From NCBI GenBank assembly GCA_934045075.1, contig OW203726.1, positions 12,250,037 through 12,314,036 on the forward strand: DNA of 64,000 nt. Reading direction: 5' to 3'. Positions 1 to 11,520 of the stretch are shown in pieces (within the stretch, counting starts at the first letter, position 1; the number at the start of each line of letters is the position of its first letter). Origin of the DNA: Yponomeuta sedellus (Eukaryota; Arthropoda; Insecta; Lepidoptera; Yponomeutidae). The notes under the pieces were generated by a model. It was not told where the DNA came from. It was given only the letters and a program-made list of their open reading frames with translations, and did not search any database. Both the position numbers and the translations under genes were made by a program.

Positions 1-90
1 ATTTTGAAATGGACACCTAGTTTTAATTGTAACGTTCATTAAGCCGCAGTTTTTGCGCTACTTTGAATAAAAAAAATTCAGTTCATTTCA
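1..90 (+). mobile_element. LINE-A 3' end fragment
   Basis: The stretch matches the 3' untranslated end of the LINE-A copies at 14985-15645 and 51500-51622: all contain TTTTGAAATGG, CACCTAGTT, AACGTTCATT and GCCGCAGT followed by GCGCTACTTTGAAT. The rest of the element lies off the left edge. It is a 5'-truncated or edge-cut copy without coding potential here. Confidence 0.7.
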
Positions 91-589
91 GAAGTTATTA
101 AGCCACCTGTGAGGCCTCTGACATGGCTTAGTGACTGCCATTACATGACAGTCGACAGCGAAGCACAGAAGAGCTCGGAAAACTAGCGGTAGTCACGGGA
201 CGGTCACTCATCGTACACCTGACCACGCCTGTTGTTGGTTAACTCAAGTGATTGATTCCAATCACTCGGTTCGACTAGGCTACGAGAGCTTCTCCACTAT
301 TACTGCTAAACCAACAAGGCATTATCGAAGAGCAGTTGAACAACCCTGCGACTCGTGTAACAGCGGTTGCGGAAATGTTTCTCGACGATATTAATGGTGC
401 ATTCCCCATCTGGACCAGAATATTACACCTCAGTAAAATATGTTGAAGATTTATTGAAATAATAATTCACTAGTACTCTTTAATGCACGTTCAAATGGTT
501 TATTACATTCATTATAATAACAGCATGTTCATTGCTTAGTTAGTACTGGGATTTCAGGACTCATTGTTGGGCCTTTGTACGTAGTAAGC
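91..589. other. Non-coding, nothing recognised
   Basis: No convincing exon, RNA gene or known repeat was seen. All frames are broken at short intervals. Confidence 0.5.
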
Positions 590-935
590 GCTGAGGTATG
601 TAAACTCTTCAAACAGTAGGGTTTCAGATGTAGTATAGAAAATTACTTTGCTAAATTCCGCCAAAAATTCCACAAGCACCATGCGGTTAGTTAATGCACC
701 ACCCTCCCTCACACTCTTTCAAGCAGAAGCAATATACCACCACCGACACCAAAACTTGTGTGAGAACACACGCGACGCGTTTCGCCTCTAACACGAGGCA
801 TCCTGAGGCTCCCAAATGCAAGTAAGTAGGGTTTTCTCACGCTGTATTACTACAGGTAAGCGAGTGGTATTGCTATGTACATAATTTAGAAAAAAAGTCC
901 TAGGTACGTGTCGGGTTTCGAAGCCACGACAAATG
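590..935 (-). repeat. Degenerate family B repeat
   Basis: On the minus strand the order of short blocks is that of family B: a head with CGTGGCTTCGAAACCCGAC, then GCAATACCACTCGCTTACC, then a block ending in CATACCTCAGCGCT near 590. The middle (about 640-800) does not match and may be a separate insertion. Strongly decayed. Confidence 0.4.
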
Positions 936-1047
936 TTTTGTTAGAGAAGGTCAAAGTTGTTCGTTTGACAATTATTAGATTATGTGAAGAAGAGGCTAAC
1001 AAAAAAACTGTACATTTATTCTTTTCAATAAAGAAGACGTAGTAGAT

Positions 1048-1184
1048 ACCTATTTAGAGGCCAAAAATTCCACCCATGGCACGGATAGCCAGAGGTCGCG
1101 GGTTCGAATCCCGGCATGGGTGGAATTTTTAGCCTCTAAATAGGTTTTTAAAATTGTCCTTAGCACGGGTTAGTGCATTAAAAA
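1048..1184 (+). mobile_element. SINE-1 copy A, foldback form
   Basis: Two 31-bp arms (1048-1078 and 1115-1145) are inverted copies of each other with one mismatch. The 36-nt loop contains a tRNA-like T-arm, GGTTCGAATCCCGG, the sequence of a Pol III B box. The right arm continues to the SINE-1 3' end at TTAGTGCATT (1171-1180) and a short A run. The A-box half of the tRNA-like head is missing; the left arm replaces it. Compare the complete head at 51781-51915. Confidence 0.7.
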
Positions 1185-2533
1185 GAATATAAAGATGTAG
1201 TAGGTCAATTTAACGGAAATCACTTTGTATTTAGTATGTTTGTCTTCTTTTGCGGTCATCTCCAATCGTAGGTCACCTATCGTTATGGTTACCCGTGATA
1301 TTGTGGTTCGATGTTCTACGAAGTTCTACGTTTCTTGTGTTAAACCACATTGCAGAATATTGGTTAATATAGTATTCGCCCGACTGCGGCGGAGCCCAAA
1401 AGCAGAGTAATGCGTTTGGCTTGTATATATGTTGTATGTATGTATGTAGGAAGCCCAAATGTAACTGACTGCGAAGTAGTACGAGTACCACGTATTACAT
1501 AGGTTGGCCAGTTTTACTACATATAAAAATATCACCATCAAGATCATAATAAAAATATTCAGTAAGTTTTTTTCTTCATGCTGGAATTAGAAATTAATTT
1601 CAACTTTGTTGAGTGTACTACATTTTTATCAGCAGTTACAGAGAAAGAAAGCTCTAATTACTTTTCACTTTTTAGTAGATAAATGGATAGAGATAGAGGA
1701 CACTTTATTGCACAACCAGAAATAAAATTACTATGATTTCCTGAATCTAAGTAATGCTATATTTACAAATGGTAGTTTTAGTACCTACAGTACTAAAACT
1801 AAAAACTTTGTTCTACCTAAAAAAATAACAACTCGTTGGTCCCTATAAGAATGAATTTTAAATGTAACCATGAGCGCTCAATACAATGCGGAAAGAGGAG
1901 AGAAGGCATTGTATCGGCTGAATTAAGTGTCTGTAAAGTATAATGCTTTTATTTTACAAGATCTTCAAAGTGTTGCTAATAGTTTAGAAGTACTGCAACT
2001 CTTTCGTTCTACATTCTTCTCTAAATTGGGGGAGAGTGCTCGTACTATTCGTATGAATATTATGTAACTTTAATAAATATTTTTGTTGTTATTTTGCTCA
2101 TACTATTTAATATGACTTTGGCTGGAATAACATAATTTATTCTTACTATTATTTCAACATTAATGTAAAATCTGTACAAAAAGTCTAAAGTATTTGAGCA
2201 AGCTACGATTCCTATCAATTTTCTAATGCTGCCGCTTCCATACAAACGACATCAACGTGCGCGCGAGCTGTTTCTTTACACAATAAATTGTAATTTTGCA
2301 ATTTAAGTCGCATTTAATAGGGTATTTCGTTGGTACTGTATTTATAAACTGCCATTGGTACAATGATAATTCTTAAATTCCTTTCTTAGACGCACAAAAT
2401 TTGCAAGTGCTTACTAACTAGATTGCATTTTCTGTATCTGAGTACTCCTTTCTTATTTATAGCTCTCCTAGCAGAACTTCCTGCTAATCTGTCTGCATAA
2501 ATATATTTATCAGCAGTAACCAGGTAGATTATA
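1185..2533. other. Non-coding AT-rich DNA
   Basis: No gene seen. One small perfect hairpin lies at 1773-1801 (11-bp arms TAGTTTTAGTA, 7-nt loop). Otherwise unremarkable. Confidence 0.5.
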
Positions 2534-2655
2534 TGACGGGGCGGTCGTCTATCAACGTCCACATCTACAGCCTCCGCGGCAGCGGCCGCGCGAGGTCAAC
2601 GCCCGCGCTCACATGTTGGATGAAAAGTAAAAACTTGCGGCGGCGCACCGCGAAA
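2534..2655. other. CpG-rich block
   Basis: A block rich in CG dinucleotides inside AT-rich DNA, containing CCGCGGCAGCGGCCGCGCG. No splice-flanked reading frame was recognised. It could be part of an exon, a regulatory element or an old GC-rich transposon. Confidence 0.3.
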
Positions 2656-2727
2656 TTAAATACATATTCGCTCTCCACACTACCTCTATATAAACAGATG
2701 CCAAAACTAGTTTATGTCTACATAATG

Positions 2728-2792
2728 TTTAGCCTCTCAATAGGTTTTTTTTTTTTTAAATTTGTTCCTTAGCACGGGTTAGTGCATTAAAA
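2728..2792 (+). mobile_element. SINE-1 3' fragment (copy C)
   Basis: Contains TTTAGCCTCT, AATAGGTTTT with an expanded T run, then CCTTAGCACGGGTTAGTGC and CATTAAAA. It is the same 3' end as copy A, lacking the tRNA-like head. Confidence 0.65.
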
Positions 2793-4799
2793 TAAAAATA
2801 GTATAATAATCTTTTATGTTTTCTGTGACGATATATTCCAATAGTCGACGAGTTTTCCTTTCTACGCCTACTTGTCTATAATGATAGAAATGAGTTCATA
2901 GCAAAAACAAAAGACGTTGGAGTCTTGTCAAGTTAATTGAAAGAAAATAAATAATGTATCTATGACAATATTGCAAATAGTCTACGATATTTTCTCATTC
3001 AAACTTCATTTTAGCTACCCAAGTATTATACTACGACTTTAATAAGACACCTTATTGAAATGGAGTGTGTTTAATACGTATTTTACGTAAAATTACCTCA
3101 ACCTGGCCGTCAGTTCTCTAGTTTATTATTAGTTCATAATCTAAAAAGCAGATTTTCCGGTGATCGCCGCGCGCGCAGATGAAAAGTGAATCAAGTGACG
3201 TGACGCGCGGCCAACCGCGGTCGTTCACCTCTCACGAAAATTTTCGTTTCATTTGACGAATAAAACGTGGCTACGCCGGTGTAGCCTTTGCTTGGTGGTG
3301 ACCTCTGTGTTTAAACTTTTGTATGCCCCAACTAGAACACCAAATATTTATTGATGATATCGGTACGAATATACCTCTAGGTCCCCTAGATGAGGTTAGG
3401 TGTGGGCAGATTGAAAAATATTGCCTGATTAGCATTTGTTAGAGCTTTTTTCTACCTACTGCTAATTGTTTGGAGCGATAGTAAAAAGAGTTTGTTTCTT
3501 GTCTTGAATAAGATTGATTTAATACGTGGGTTTTTGGTTCATCATCCTTTAATCCGTAAGGTAAACTTTTAAAACACCCTATTTTGTTTGTAAGTACCTA
3601 ACATTAAAAACTACAAGGTCTGTCAAAACAGCAGAAATAAAAAAAATATGCTCTCATAACAATCATTTAATATCTGGCGATTATTTTCTTTTCACATCAT
3701 TCAACAAAAGTACTATAATATTATGATAACCCAATGGTGTTCAATTACATAGCACAGACCCCTTTCATCCATTGCCGGATGTTGCTATAGCCTAGAAAAA
3801 ACCTCAAGAAAATGCTTTAAATTCTTTGATATCTCGGTTTAAATAAGACATTCGCGTCCCGGAAGCACCTCGCGCCGGCAAAATGGAGCTTATATTACAT
3901 AGAGCCGACAAAAACTTGTGTTAATTCAAATGGAAAGAAGTCGGTGCTAGTTCTGAGTTCTGCCTTGTCAATGACCTCTATTTCGCCACAACGCGAGCGA
4001 ACGTTACAAAATACGCGAGAGAGGCCGTCGACTCCGACCAAAACTGGTAAACCTAGTTCTACATTAGACAAGACACCTCTTGAAAACAATTTCTATTGTA
4101 CATCTCTAATGTGATTGTGGTCGCTATTCAAATGTCGTGGCTGAAAGACGACTTGCTGATAAATGAAATTTTCATACTAAGGCCTCGTAGGTCTTCGTTA
4201 ATAAGCTTCGTTAAGAATCAATTATTTACAATGTTTGCAATAGGACGTGTATAATCACTTATTACGCATTTCTTATTATCAAAGCTCGGTCTTAGACTAC
4301 TCCTCCAACATACAGACGTAAGCTATAATGTTTTACAAAATATATTCTTAATAATACATATTTTTTACTGATATTTGATCTGTTTTATTTCCATGTGAAC
4401 TAGGCCTTAGAATTATCTTGTTCCTATTTCTAATGTATTAATGTATGTTAACGTCGGCCTATTCTGTTTTCTTAAAGTCTCAATTTTGTAACCTAAATTC
4501 GATCTCCTTTCATAACAACTGTCACTGTCTGCAGAAATACACCTATTATATAAATGTATTTTATAAAAATGACAAGCCAAAGACCCTGGAGCAATATTAT
4601 AGAATATTGCTTTGTATTGACAAAGCGCTGCCCAAATTATTGTGTGCGTGCGTCGCCGTCGTGAGTAAGATCAGAGAGATAGAGTCATGGTGTCCGAATG
4701 ATTGAATGACAATTTCGCGAGTAGGCCAGTCACCGCGGAAGACATTGCTCTTGGTTCACCATGGTTCAGTGTGACACTTTCCGACGTCATAAGCAACTT
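2793..4799. other. Non-coding, nothing recognised
   Basis: Short CG-rich patches occur around 3165-3215 and 3860-4075, but no exon with convincing splice sites or a recognisable protein was found. Confidence 0.45.
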
Positions 4800-4935
4800 T
4801 CCTAGTAGTAATGCGCGCGGGCAGACCGCGCCGCCGCGCCGGCGTCGCGCGCGGCCGACGCGGGAACCAGCCCGCGCCACTTTTCTTCGCGCTATTGCGC
4901 CCGAGCCGCAAGCAAGCGCAGTGCCACTTACGATC
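4800..4935. other. CpG-rich block
   Basis: CG-dense stretch with GCCGCGCCGGCGTCGCGCGC. Short open frames on both strands are explained by base composition. A regulatory element or a divergent exon is possible; nothing supports a specific call. Confidence 0.3.
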
Positions 4936-5769
4936 TGCTAGAAAAAAGCATATCGGGTGAAAGCATAATATCTAATTAAATAGAACGTTGCACTTTTCTC
5001 TTTGCACAATATTGCACACGGTGCGCTGCACTCTGTTGTATTATTTAGCCACTGCTTCGTTTAGGTTTCCATGCTAGATTTCTGCTTCGTCACTAGAATG
5101 TACGAATAGGGTCCCAGCAGAAAGGTCCAATGAAACTTAAGTGGGTTGTTCTACTCATCAAAACAAACATATTTTATTGATAATTTTTAAATCGTCTGAT
5201 TCACATATTCACTAGAGTCGGAGCCAGTCAACAAATTTATTTTGGTTATCTCATTTTTTCTACTATTTCAGATGTAGTTTCATAATAAAACTTATTTGTA
5301 TTCATGTAATCAACTTCCTTAATATTGCCGATTTTTTCTGCAAGACACTGTACGTCCCAAATATGAACGGCTATGAGATTGTTCAATTAGACGAATTTCT
5401 GATTTAACACAGGAATCTGCTTTTACGAGTCAATTGCAAACAGCGCGTGGAATGTAATATTTCAATTAATAGACTGATTAATACGTATGTATGTATCTGT
5501 ATTCAGTACGTCAGTACATAAGCAGCGTATGCAAAGTGTTATAGAATAAATGTGAAATCCAAAAATCGTTTCTTTACTTCTTCTCAATTTTTATTTTTCA
5601 TACAAACTTGAATCATGATGCTGTATTTTTTTATATTTAAAAAATATATGTAGTTCTGCTTATTATAGGTGCTTATAATTATCGATAACAACTGAAGTAA
5701 CGTTTAAACATGATTTGAGTTATTTCTTTAAAACGTTGTTTTTAATACTCACTGCAGTATTCACTGAAC
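4936..5769. other. Non-coding, nothing recognised
   Basis: AT-rich DNA with no gene or recognised repeat. Confidence 0.45.
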
Positions 5770-5960
5770 TCACCGCGGTGATTTCAAGTGCTGAGGTATG
5801 TCAACACCTAGGTTTGTATATAAACGACATTTTACTTCACGGTAACCGTGGCAACAGACATTACCGCAAAAATTCACAATTTTATGTAACTTAGAAAATA
5901 AAGTCATTGGTATGGTGCCGATATTGAACCCAACGCCTTGATTATAACTTTTCACGTACA
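5770..5960 (-). repeat. Degenerate family B repeat
   Basis: Minus-strand blocks resemble family B: a head with GGTTCAATATCGGCACCAT, a middle with TAAGTTACATAAAATTGTG, and an end with CATACCTCAGCACTTGAAAT. Heavily mutated. A small hairpin follows at 6054-6077 (10-bp arms GTTATAAGAT). Confidence 0.45.
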
Positions 5961-6285
5961 CATCTGTGTGCGAAATAGGAATGTTTACTTAGCTCTGGCA
6001 TATATATATTAGGCGTAGTATATATTACACCTAGTAGATACCGCATTTCAGATGTTATAAGATGCGTATCTTATAACAGTGATATTGAGTCACATAATCG
6101 TATAACAAACTCCTGTAAATATTTAGTTTTTGAAAAGATACGTGAAAAGTTACATAATCAGGTCGTAGGACTGCTGGGATACAGGCAAGGATCCAGATGA
6201 GGCAAATGTTCTACCGATGCGCGATCGCCGCCATAACACAAAATAATTAACTGTCTTAACTGGTGGAGCCATAGCTATCCAACGC

Positions 6286-6640
6286 GTAGCACTAAACGAA
6301 AACAGGTCAAATTTGCAATACCTAAATACTCAAATTATTATGGATCTAGGCTAAATAATTGTTTGGTACCTGAAATTTACAAAAACTTCTCAGAGGAATT
6401 ATGTAATAATCACCTCACAAAAGCACAATTTAAAAGTATGCTAAAGCGTTTTGTGTTAAGTAGTTTGTAGACATAAAATATTATCTATGATTTTAGTTGT
6501 GTAGAAGGTAATGTTAATTTAGTAAGTTACAAAGAACTGTTACCAAGAGCTTGCCGATGAACTGCATTAGCAGTTTGGCAAACTAATGATGTTGTAATCT
6601 TGCATTGTTTTCAGTGAATAAATAAATAAAAATATATATA
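6286..6640 (+). mobile_element. CR1/jockey-like LINE, 3' end with RT C-terminal tail
   Basis: A reading frame from about 6287 to the TAG at 6468-6470 encodes a stretch typical of the end of jockey/CR1-type reverse transcriptase proteins: KFAIPKYSNYYGSRL, then LVPEIYKNF and KAQFKSMLKRFVL. About 160 bp of 3' untranslated sequence ends in a short AATAAATAAATAAA tail at 6620-6632. It is truncated at the 5' side and belongs to a different family from LINE-A. Confidence 0.6.
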
Positions 6641-6661
6641 TAATAATAATAATAATAATAA
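6640..6661. repeat. (TAA)n microsatellite
   Basis: About seven TAA units directly after the A-rich tail of the LINE fragment, so probably grown from that tail. Confidence 0.8.
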
Positions 6662-7047
6662 CAACTTCCATGCTACATAGTAACGAGGCGAGGACTTGTC
6701 TCATTTGAATCCCGAGTCCAGTTGATCCAGGAAGCGTCGTCGAGTGCACGTTATGTACGCATCCCACATAAAAAGGTCGTTGGCACCGCGGAGAGAGGGA
6801 GAAAGCCTGCGAGTCCCCTGATCACTTCCCTGTGGCTTTAAAATGTGAGCAATGCCTGCCGCCCTGTACCAAAGAGTCCCTTTGACTTGTCGCTTCTGGG
6901 AATCGATACTAGGCGTGAGATGGTGGAAGCATTCTTGGCAGCTTAACTTGTCATTGCTACGTTTTGTAGCTCACTTTTTGGTTGATATCAAACATTGAGC
7001 ACCAAATATATGGATATTTCGGGTTTGTAAGATCGACTGTCAAGCCG

Positions 7048-7160
7048 CAAAATACATACATAATCTCACGCCTGTATCCCAGAGGGGTAGGCAAAGACCA
7101 GAGACTGCCACTTGCCACGATCCTGACAGATTACCTTCGCTTCATCAACGTTCATATCAA
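7048..7160 (-). mobile_element. RTE-C 3' end fragment
   Basis: On the minus strand this matches the 3' end of RTE-C: AACGTTGATGAAGCGAAGGT, TCAGGATCGTGGCAAGTGGC, then TGGGATACAGGCGTGAGATT and a short TATGTATG tail. Same end as at 29821-29915 and 34800-34890. Confidence 0.75.
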
Positions 7161-7264
7161 AAATATTGTGGCCAATACAGGCATTCTGTTATTGATTAAA
7201 GCTGAAATTACATGCTCAAAAAAGGAATAGCTTTTTAGGGAGACTCGGGTGATAGAGGTGTTTA

Positions 7265-7370
7265 CAGACCTTAGCACTTACAATCGCCAGTCTACCGAGG
7301 GCAAGCTTGATGATTAAGCCCATACTCGCCCTCTGAGAGAAAGCCTATACCCTAAAGTGAGATTTCATAG
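7265..7370 (+). repeat. Family B 3' fragment
   Basis: Contains GATGATTAAGCCCATACT, CTCTGAGAGAAAGCC and AAAGTGAG, the degraded 3' part of family B. Confidence 0.5.
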
Positions 7371-7594
7371 CCTGCTTATGATAAAGTACCTAAAGAGTTG
7401 GCCAAAGTCATCCTGATTCTTTCATCATCATTTTAATATAAAATAAAAAAGTTTGTTTTTCTGTACGATCAAAATTCTACAGTTATTAAAATGAAGTAAA
7501 ATCTCAAAACCGTTTCTTCAGTCTGATATCGATGATAAAACGACTTCAAATACAAACTAAACTTTTGAATTCTCAATTTATATTATTTTTCAAA

Positions 7595-7735
7595 ATTTTT
7601 TTCATACATACGCACAAAATCACGCCTTTAGTCCGTTGCAGTAAAGACCAATGTTTGCCACTTGCATTCAATGTTCTTCACTCGTTGCATGCACGCCGGT
7701 TTTGAGTCCTGTTTATATTGCCTTTCGCTGATACA
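7595..7735 (-). mobile_element. Decayed RTE-C fragment
   Basis: Minus-strand similarity to RTE-C includes ACCGGCGTGCATGCAACGAG followed by AAGTGGCAAACATTGG and a final GTATGTATG. More diverged than the copy at 7048-7160. Confidence 0.55.
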
Positions 7736-7736
7736 C

Positions 7737-7779
7737 GAAAGGACGCTTTATATGCATTTCGCATATAAAGCGTCCTTTC
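7737..7779. repeat. Perfect 19-bp-arm hairpin
   Basis: Arms GAAAGGACGCTTTATATGC (7737-7755) and its exact reverse complement (7761-7779) with a 5-nt loop. It sits just outside the decayed RTE-C fragment. Confidence 0.85.
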
Positions 7780-8052
7780 AGGGCCTTCCTCTGACATAAC
7801 TTTGTACCTATAATAACACCTTTGTATAAAATTTAACTTAACTGCCGATACCGTTGAAACGGTTTTCAGGTTTCGTTAAGCACGTTGTTAAATAAAAAAG
7901 ATAGATTGAATGTTTATACGCTTAGACATTTCTATGTTTGTCACGCAATCATGTAATTATGTCTCGTTCAAATTACTTAAACGGCAGATAGATTGCGTCC
8001 TGAATATGAAATACCTTTTAGCCAATCTCCGTGCAAACAAAGGCCTGAACAC

Positions 8053-8103
8053 GTCCTAGGCGGACATACATCGACCAAATTAGCAAAGGGGAAGATAAAA
8101 AAC
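8053..8103 (+). mobile_element. Short RTE-C internal fragment
   Basis: Contains GGCGGACATACATCGACC followed by TTAGCAAAGGGGAAGATAA, which match the RTE-C copies at 29735-29790 and 34705-34760. Confidence 0.6.
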
Positions 8104-8215
8104 TTAAATATCTAAGTTACAGTATACAACTGGCGGCCTCGGTCTCTTACAGATAACCGTAGGTTAGATAGAACTAAACGATGGCGAAAGCAGGTAGGTG
8201 TGCATAAAATATATT

Positions 8216-8273
8216 CGTTATCAACCCTTGTATGTCCCCACTGCTGGGGCACGTGTCTCTTCCTGCGATGCAG
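8216..8273 (-). mobile_element. Family D 3' end fragment
   Basis: Minus strand reads CTGCATCGCAGGAAGAGAC, then GTGCCCCAGCAGTGGGGAC and ATACAAGGGTTGATAACG, matching 29210-29265. Confidence 0.7.
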
Positions 8274-8484
8274 AAAATACATAAAATATATAAGGATACT
8301 TATATGGTTCAATAAACGTTGTTATCTTAAAGTAGGTACATAGATAAAATTACTTACATACTTATTATTATAATGAAAATTCTTTATTGGACAAAAAAAT
8401 GCACATAGGCGGGCTTAATGCTACTTAGCATTATCTACCAGTTAATCTAGGTTTATTTAAGCTTACTTGCACACTTAAGCTTTT

Positions 8485-8690
8485 CGAAGACTTTTTTATG
8501 TAGCCTGTAATCGCCCCACTGCAAGGCACATGCCTTCTCTCAGAGAAAGAGTATAGGCTTAATTACCTCGCGTGCCCACGACGGATTGGCAATTTCAAGC
8601 GCTAAAGTATTCGAACACTTCAGACACTCAGATTTCCTCACGATATTTACTTTCAGGTTAGCGAGTGGTATTGCTACTATAAATAAATAA
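8485..8690 (-). repeat. Family B repeat, 3' part (interrupted)
   Basis: Minus strand carries GGTAGCGAGTGG-type and ATTGCCAATCCG-type blocks, the GAGAGAAGGC block and CTTGCAGTGGGGCGATTACA. The element continues at 8938-9060; SINE-2 sits between the two halves. Confidence 0.7.
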
Positions 8691-8937
8691 TAAATATTCA
8701 TGGACATATAACACAGATCTCGTTAGCCCTATACTAAGTACAACTAAATGACTTGTGTTATAGGTGCTAACTCGACGATAGATTAAATACAATAAATACC
8801 TAGATAACATCCAAGACCCGAGAAAAACTAGAAAAGTTCGTTTCCTAGTTTGATCCGACCGGGGATCGAACCCGAGACCTTGAGTTTTACAGTCAGCGTG
8901 CCAAACCGCTGCGCCACGGAGGCCGTCATAACTTCAC
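8691..8937 (-). mobile_element. SINE-2 with tRNA-like head
   Basis: The minus-strand head (about 8932 down to 8858) looks like a tRNA: GGCCTCCGTGGCGCAGCGG resembles the acceptor/D arm and box A, CTGACTGTAAAACTCA resembles an anticodon arm with GTA, and GGGTTCGATCCCCGG is the T arm and box B. It is followed by a body and a tail with ATAGGGCTAACGAGATCTG and AATAAATA-rich sequence. The body lacks coding potential. A second copy of the tail lies at 30432-30545. It is a retroposed SINE, not a working tRNA-Tyr gene, because the acceptor strands do not pair. Confidence 0.75.
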
Positions 8938-9060
8938 AAATATAGGTAAATAACTTAGTAAACAAAGCCATCGGTACATGCCTGCACTGAGACTTGAATC
9001 TGGGTATCCCGCTTCCGAGCCCATTGTTATACACTTTGAGCTACCGCCGCTTTCAAAGTG
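8938..9060 (-). repeat. Family B repeat, 5' head
   Basis: Minus strand contains GAAGCGGGATACCCAGATTC, GCAGGCATGTACCGATGGC, TTGTTTACTAAGTTATTTAC and TTTGTGAAGTT. It is the head of the same family B copy that ends at 8485. Confidence 0.6.
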
Positions 9061-10149
9061 TTATTCTTATACCTAATGCTCACTGCGTCCTTAACCTACG
9101 CTAACGCCATTAACGAGCCGTCCATAAACGCATTCGGACAGCTGCATTCTGGTTTGGACCTCTCTCCTAGCGCACAACAATGATGCAGCAGGGCCCGGGA
9201 ATGTAAAAGCCGTAACGGGACTCAATCTTTCTTTCTTACTTTTTTTTCCCAACTCTCGAAGGCATGCGTTCACTTTTAATGATACCCAATAAGTTGTCCC
9301 GTCCTCGTGTAGATTAGCTCGGGAGAAACTCCATGATGGAGAGAGCACGTCAATTCGGCCTATATTGATAATGATACTCTTTAGGCGAGCTCTACTATCT
9401 GGGGTTAATATTTATTCTATAGTTTAATGTTAACCTATCGTCATTAAATGTGGAAATAAATTTTATTGTATTAGTAAAGTCTATGGTACGCCCTTTTTGT
9501 GTTCCATATCTATAAAAGACGATGGCGCAATAGTTAAACTAATTTATGATCCACAAGACTGAAATAGAGAAAATTATAGATTCTAGAGAGAAGTTTCGTT
9601 AATCTGAGGAGTAAGTGAAGCGAATATCACAATATCGCTATCGATCTGTTAATTTTACTGTTTTAATGTTACTCTGCTGATACATTAAACAAAATACAAG
9701 ATACAAAGAGGCTGGTTGCCCCTCAAGCTTAAGCACAGTTTGATTTATAGTCCAGTTCCAAAGCTGCGTGCAGTCAACTGCTACTTTGTGGTCACTCCGG
9801 GTCATTGTTTGTGGAGCCTTTGTGCCCGTAACGGGGCCCAGCGGGCGCAGCGGACCCTCGTGACGTCACAATGTGCACTTTTTAACAAAACTTCACTATT
9901 CCCGTCATAACCAGTCCCGTTACAAAATAACAGAACCTAACGTAAACCGGGATCCGGCGTAACAGCCTCTTCTCAGAAACAACGGACCCTAAATAAATGA
10001 CAATAGATTAGAGAAGATATATGGAGGGTAATTTTTCTCCGAGCTCTGTGACTAATTTGAGGTTTAAATACAATATTATCAGTAGACAAGTTTTGATTTT
10101 TCTCCATTTACAATAAACACAGAGTAGTGCTCTTTAGCGGTTGAGCTCT
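9061..10149. other. Non-coding, one CG-rich patch
   Basis: A CG-rich patch at about 9765-9965 includes TGCCCGTAACGGGGCCCAGC and a CRE-like TGACGTCA at 9861-9868. Nothing supports a gene. Confidence 0.4.
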
Positions 10150-10225
10150 ACTTTTTTTTAAGTAGCCTATATACGTCCTGCTGCAGGCTACAAGCCTTCT
10201 CTCAGAGAGAAAGCGTGGAGAAGGA
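10150..10225 (-). repeat. Family B 3' end
   Basis: Minus strand reads CTCTGAGAGAAGGCTTGTAG, then GCAGGACGTATATAGGCTAC and an A run, the standard 3' end of family B. Confidence 0.65.
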
Positions 10226-10364
10226 CCTATTAGACATCGTTTACCACAAGTGGTTTGGAGAAAAGTATTAACACCGTAAAACACAGACTTCAAAATAATG
10301 TAGCTCAAAAAACAAAGAAATAATGTAAACTAATATTTTGGGTTAAATTGACAGGAAGGTTCAT

Positions 10365-11520
10365 TGAAATTAAATAAAATGAAATAAAAAGGTCTTATTC
10401 AAAGTAGCGCAGGAACTGCGGCTTAATAAACATTGCAAGTCATACTAGGTGTCCAAATCTAGATCATTTTGGGTAAAAAATGAACAAAAAATTCCAAACT
10501 TTTCTTTTCTCTTTCTCTTTTCAAAGTCTTTAATTGACAGAGTTTACATAATTATTATAAAAGATAGAACTCATGTATTGTACTGGCTTTAATTCCAGAC
10601 ATCATTGTCATCTAAATAATTTATTTTATATTATAGTAGCCCTTTTGGCACAAAGTCTACTTAACACATTTTTAACCGCGATTTAGGCAAGCTTAATATA
10701 TCTTCAGGGATTTTATTATAGAAACGTATAAAAGAATTTATTTTATTAACCTTTGCCGGCCTAAATAGTGGGACCGAGAGTTTATGTTTATTTCTAGTAT
10801 TTACATTGTGTTGACTACCTAAAGTTTTAAAGTTACTGATATTTTTCCTGACGTACATCATGTTTTCATAGATATACTAACTAGCAACTGTCATTATGTA
10901 AGTTTCTTTAACGAAATTTCGTGACGAATCTCTACTACCTAGCTTATAAATAAATCTGATCGCTCTCTTCTGTAAAACGAAGATGGTCTCAATGCCTGCT
11001 GCCCATCCCCACAGTAGTATGCCATAGGACATACCACTCTGGAAGTAACTAAAATAAAAAAGCCTAGCAGTTGCGAAGTCAGTCAGTTCTCTTATTATTT
11101 TGACTGCATATGCTGCTGAATTAAACCTATTTGCTATTTTTTTTATATATGAGGTCCCCATTGAAGCTTTGTATCAATTGTGATACCTAAAAATACAGTT
11201 TTATTCACAAGGTCTAATTTGTCATTCACTAACATAACATAGCTGTCAACCGTTTTGACATTTTGGTAGAGTGAACTTTATACATTGTCTTTTTTTTATT
11301 TTAACAATAAGTATCTATTTAAACGTATCTATTTAAACAATATTAGAAGTAAACCAATTTAGTACACAAGAGAGACCATTATTTGTGTTGTTAAGGTCAT
11401 TTTCTTGTCTCTCAATTTTAAAAATAAGTAATCTGCATCTGCAAATAATACTATCATCTGCAAATAATACTATCATCTGCAAATAATACTATCTCTGACA
11501 TATTTTGAACCATGAACGGC
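10365..11520 (-). mobile_element. LINE-A, 5'-truncated, broken reverse transcriptase
   Basis: The largest LINE-A copy. Reading the minus strand from about 11510, the translated pieces are those of a jockey/CR1-type reverse transcriptase. First comes a palm segment (NDLPFMVQNM, then IVLFADDS at the catalytic box). Then FLGI-type thumb sequence is followed by the open piece 11161-10877 with IFVLQKRAIRFIYKLGSRDS, and by 10861-10661 with YVRKNISNFKTLGSQHNVNT and FIRFYNKIPEDILSLP. Frameshifts and stops separate the pieces, so it is inactive. The 3' untranslated end runs to about 10365 and ends in ATTTCATTTTATTTAATTTC-like A/T-rich tail sequence. The 5' end is cut inside the RT domain, as usual for incomplete target-primed reverse transcription. 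A 19-bp tandem triplication hits the catalytic motif (11437-11493). Confidence 0.85.
11437..11493 (-). repeat. 19-bp unit, three copies, over the RT catalytic box
   Basis: The plus strand shows ATCTGCAAATAATACTATC three times in a row. On the minus strand the unit encodes LFADD, the metal-binding box of the reverse transcriptase. Since 19 is not a multiple of 3, the triplication shifts the frame. Confidence 0.9.

Noticed and set aside
8857..8932. tRNA-Tyr-like gene
   Set aside because: Acceptor strands do not pair and a SINE body and tail follow; it is a SINE-2 head.
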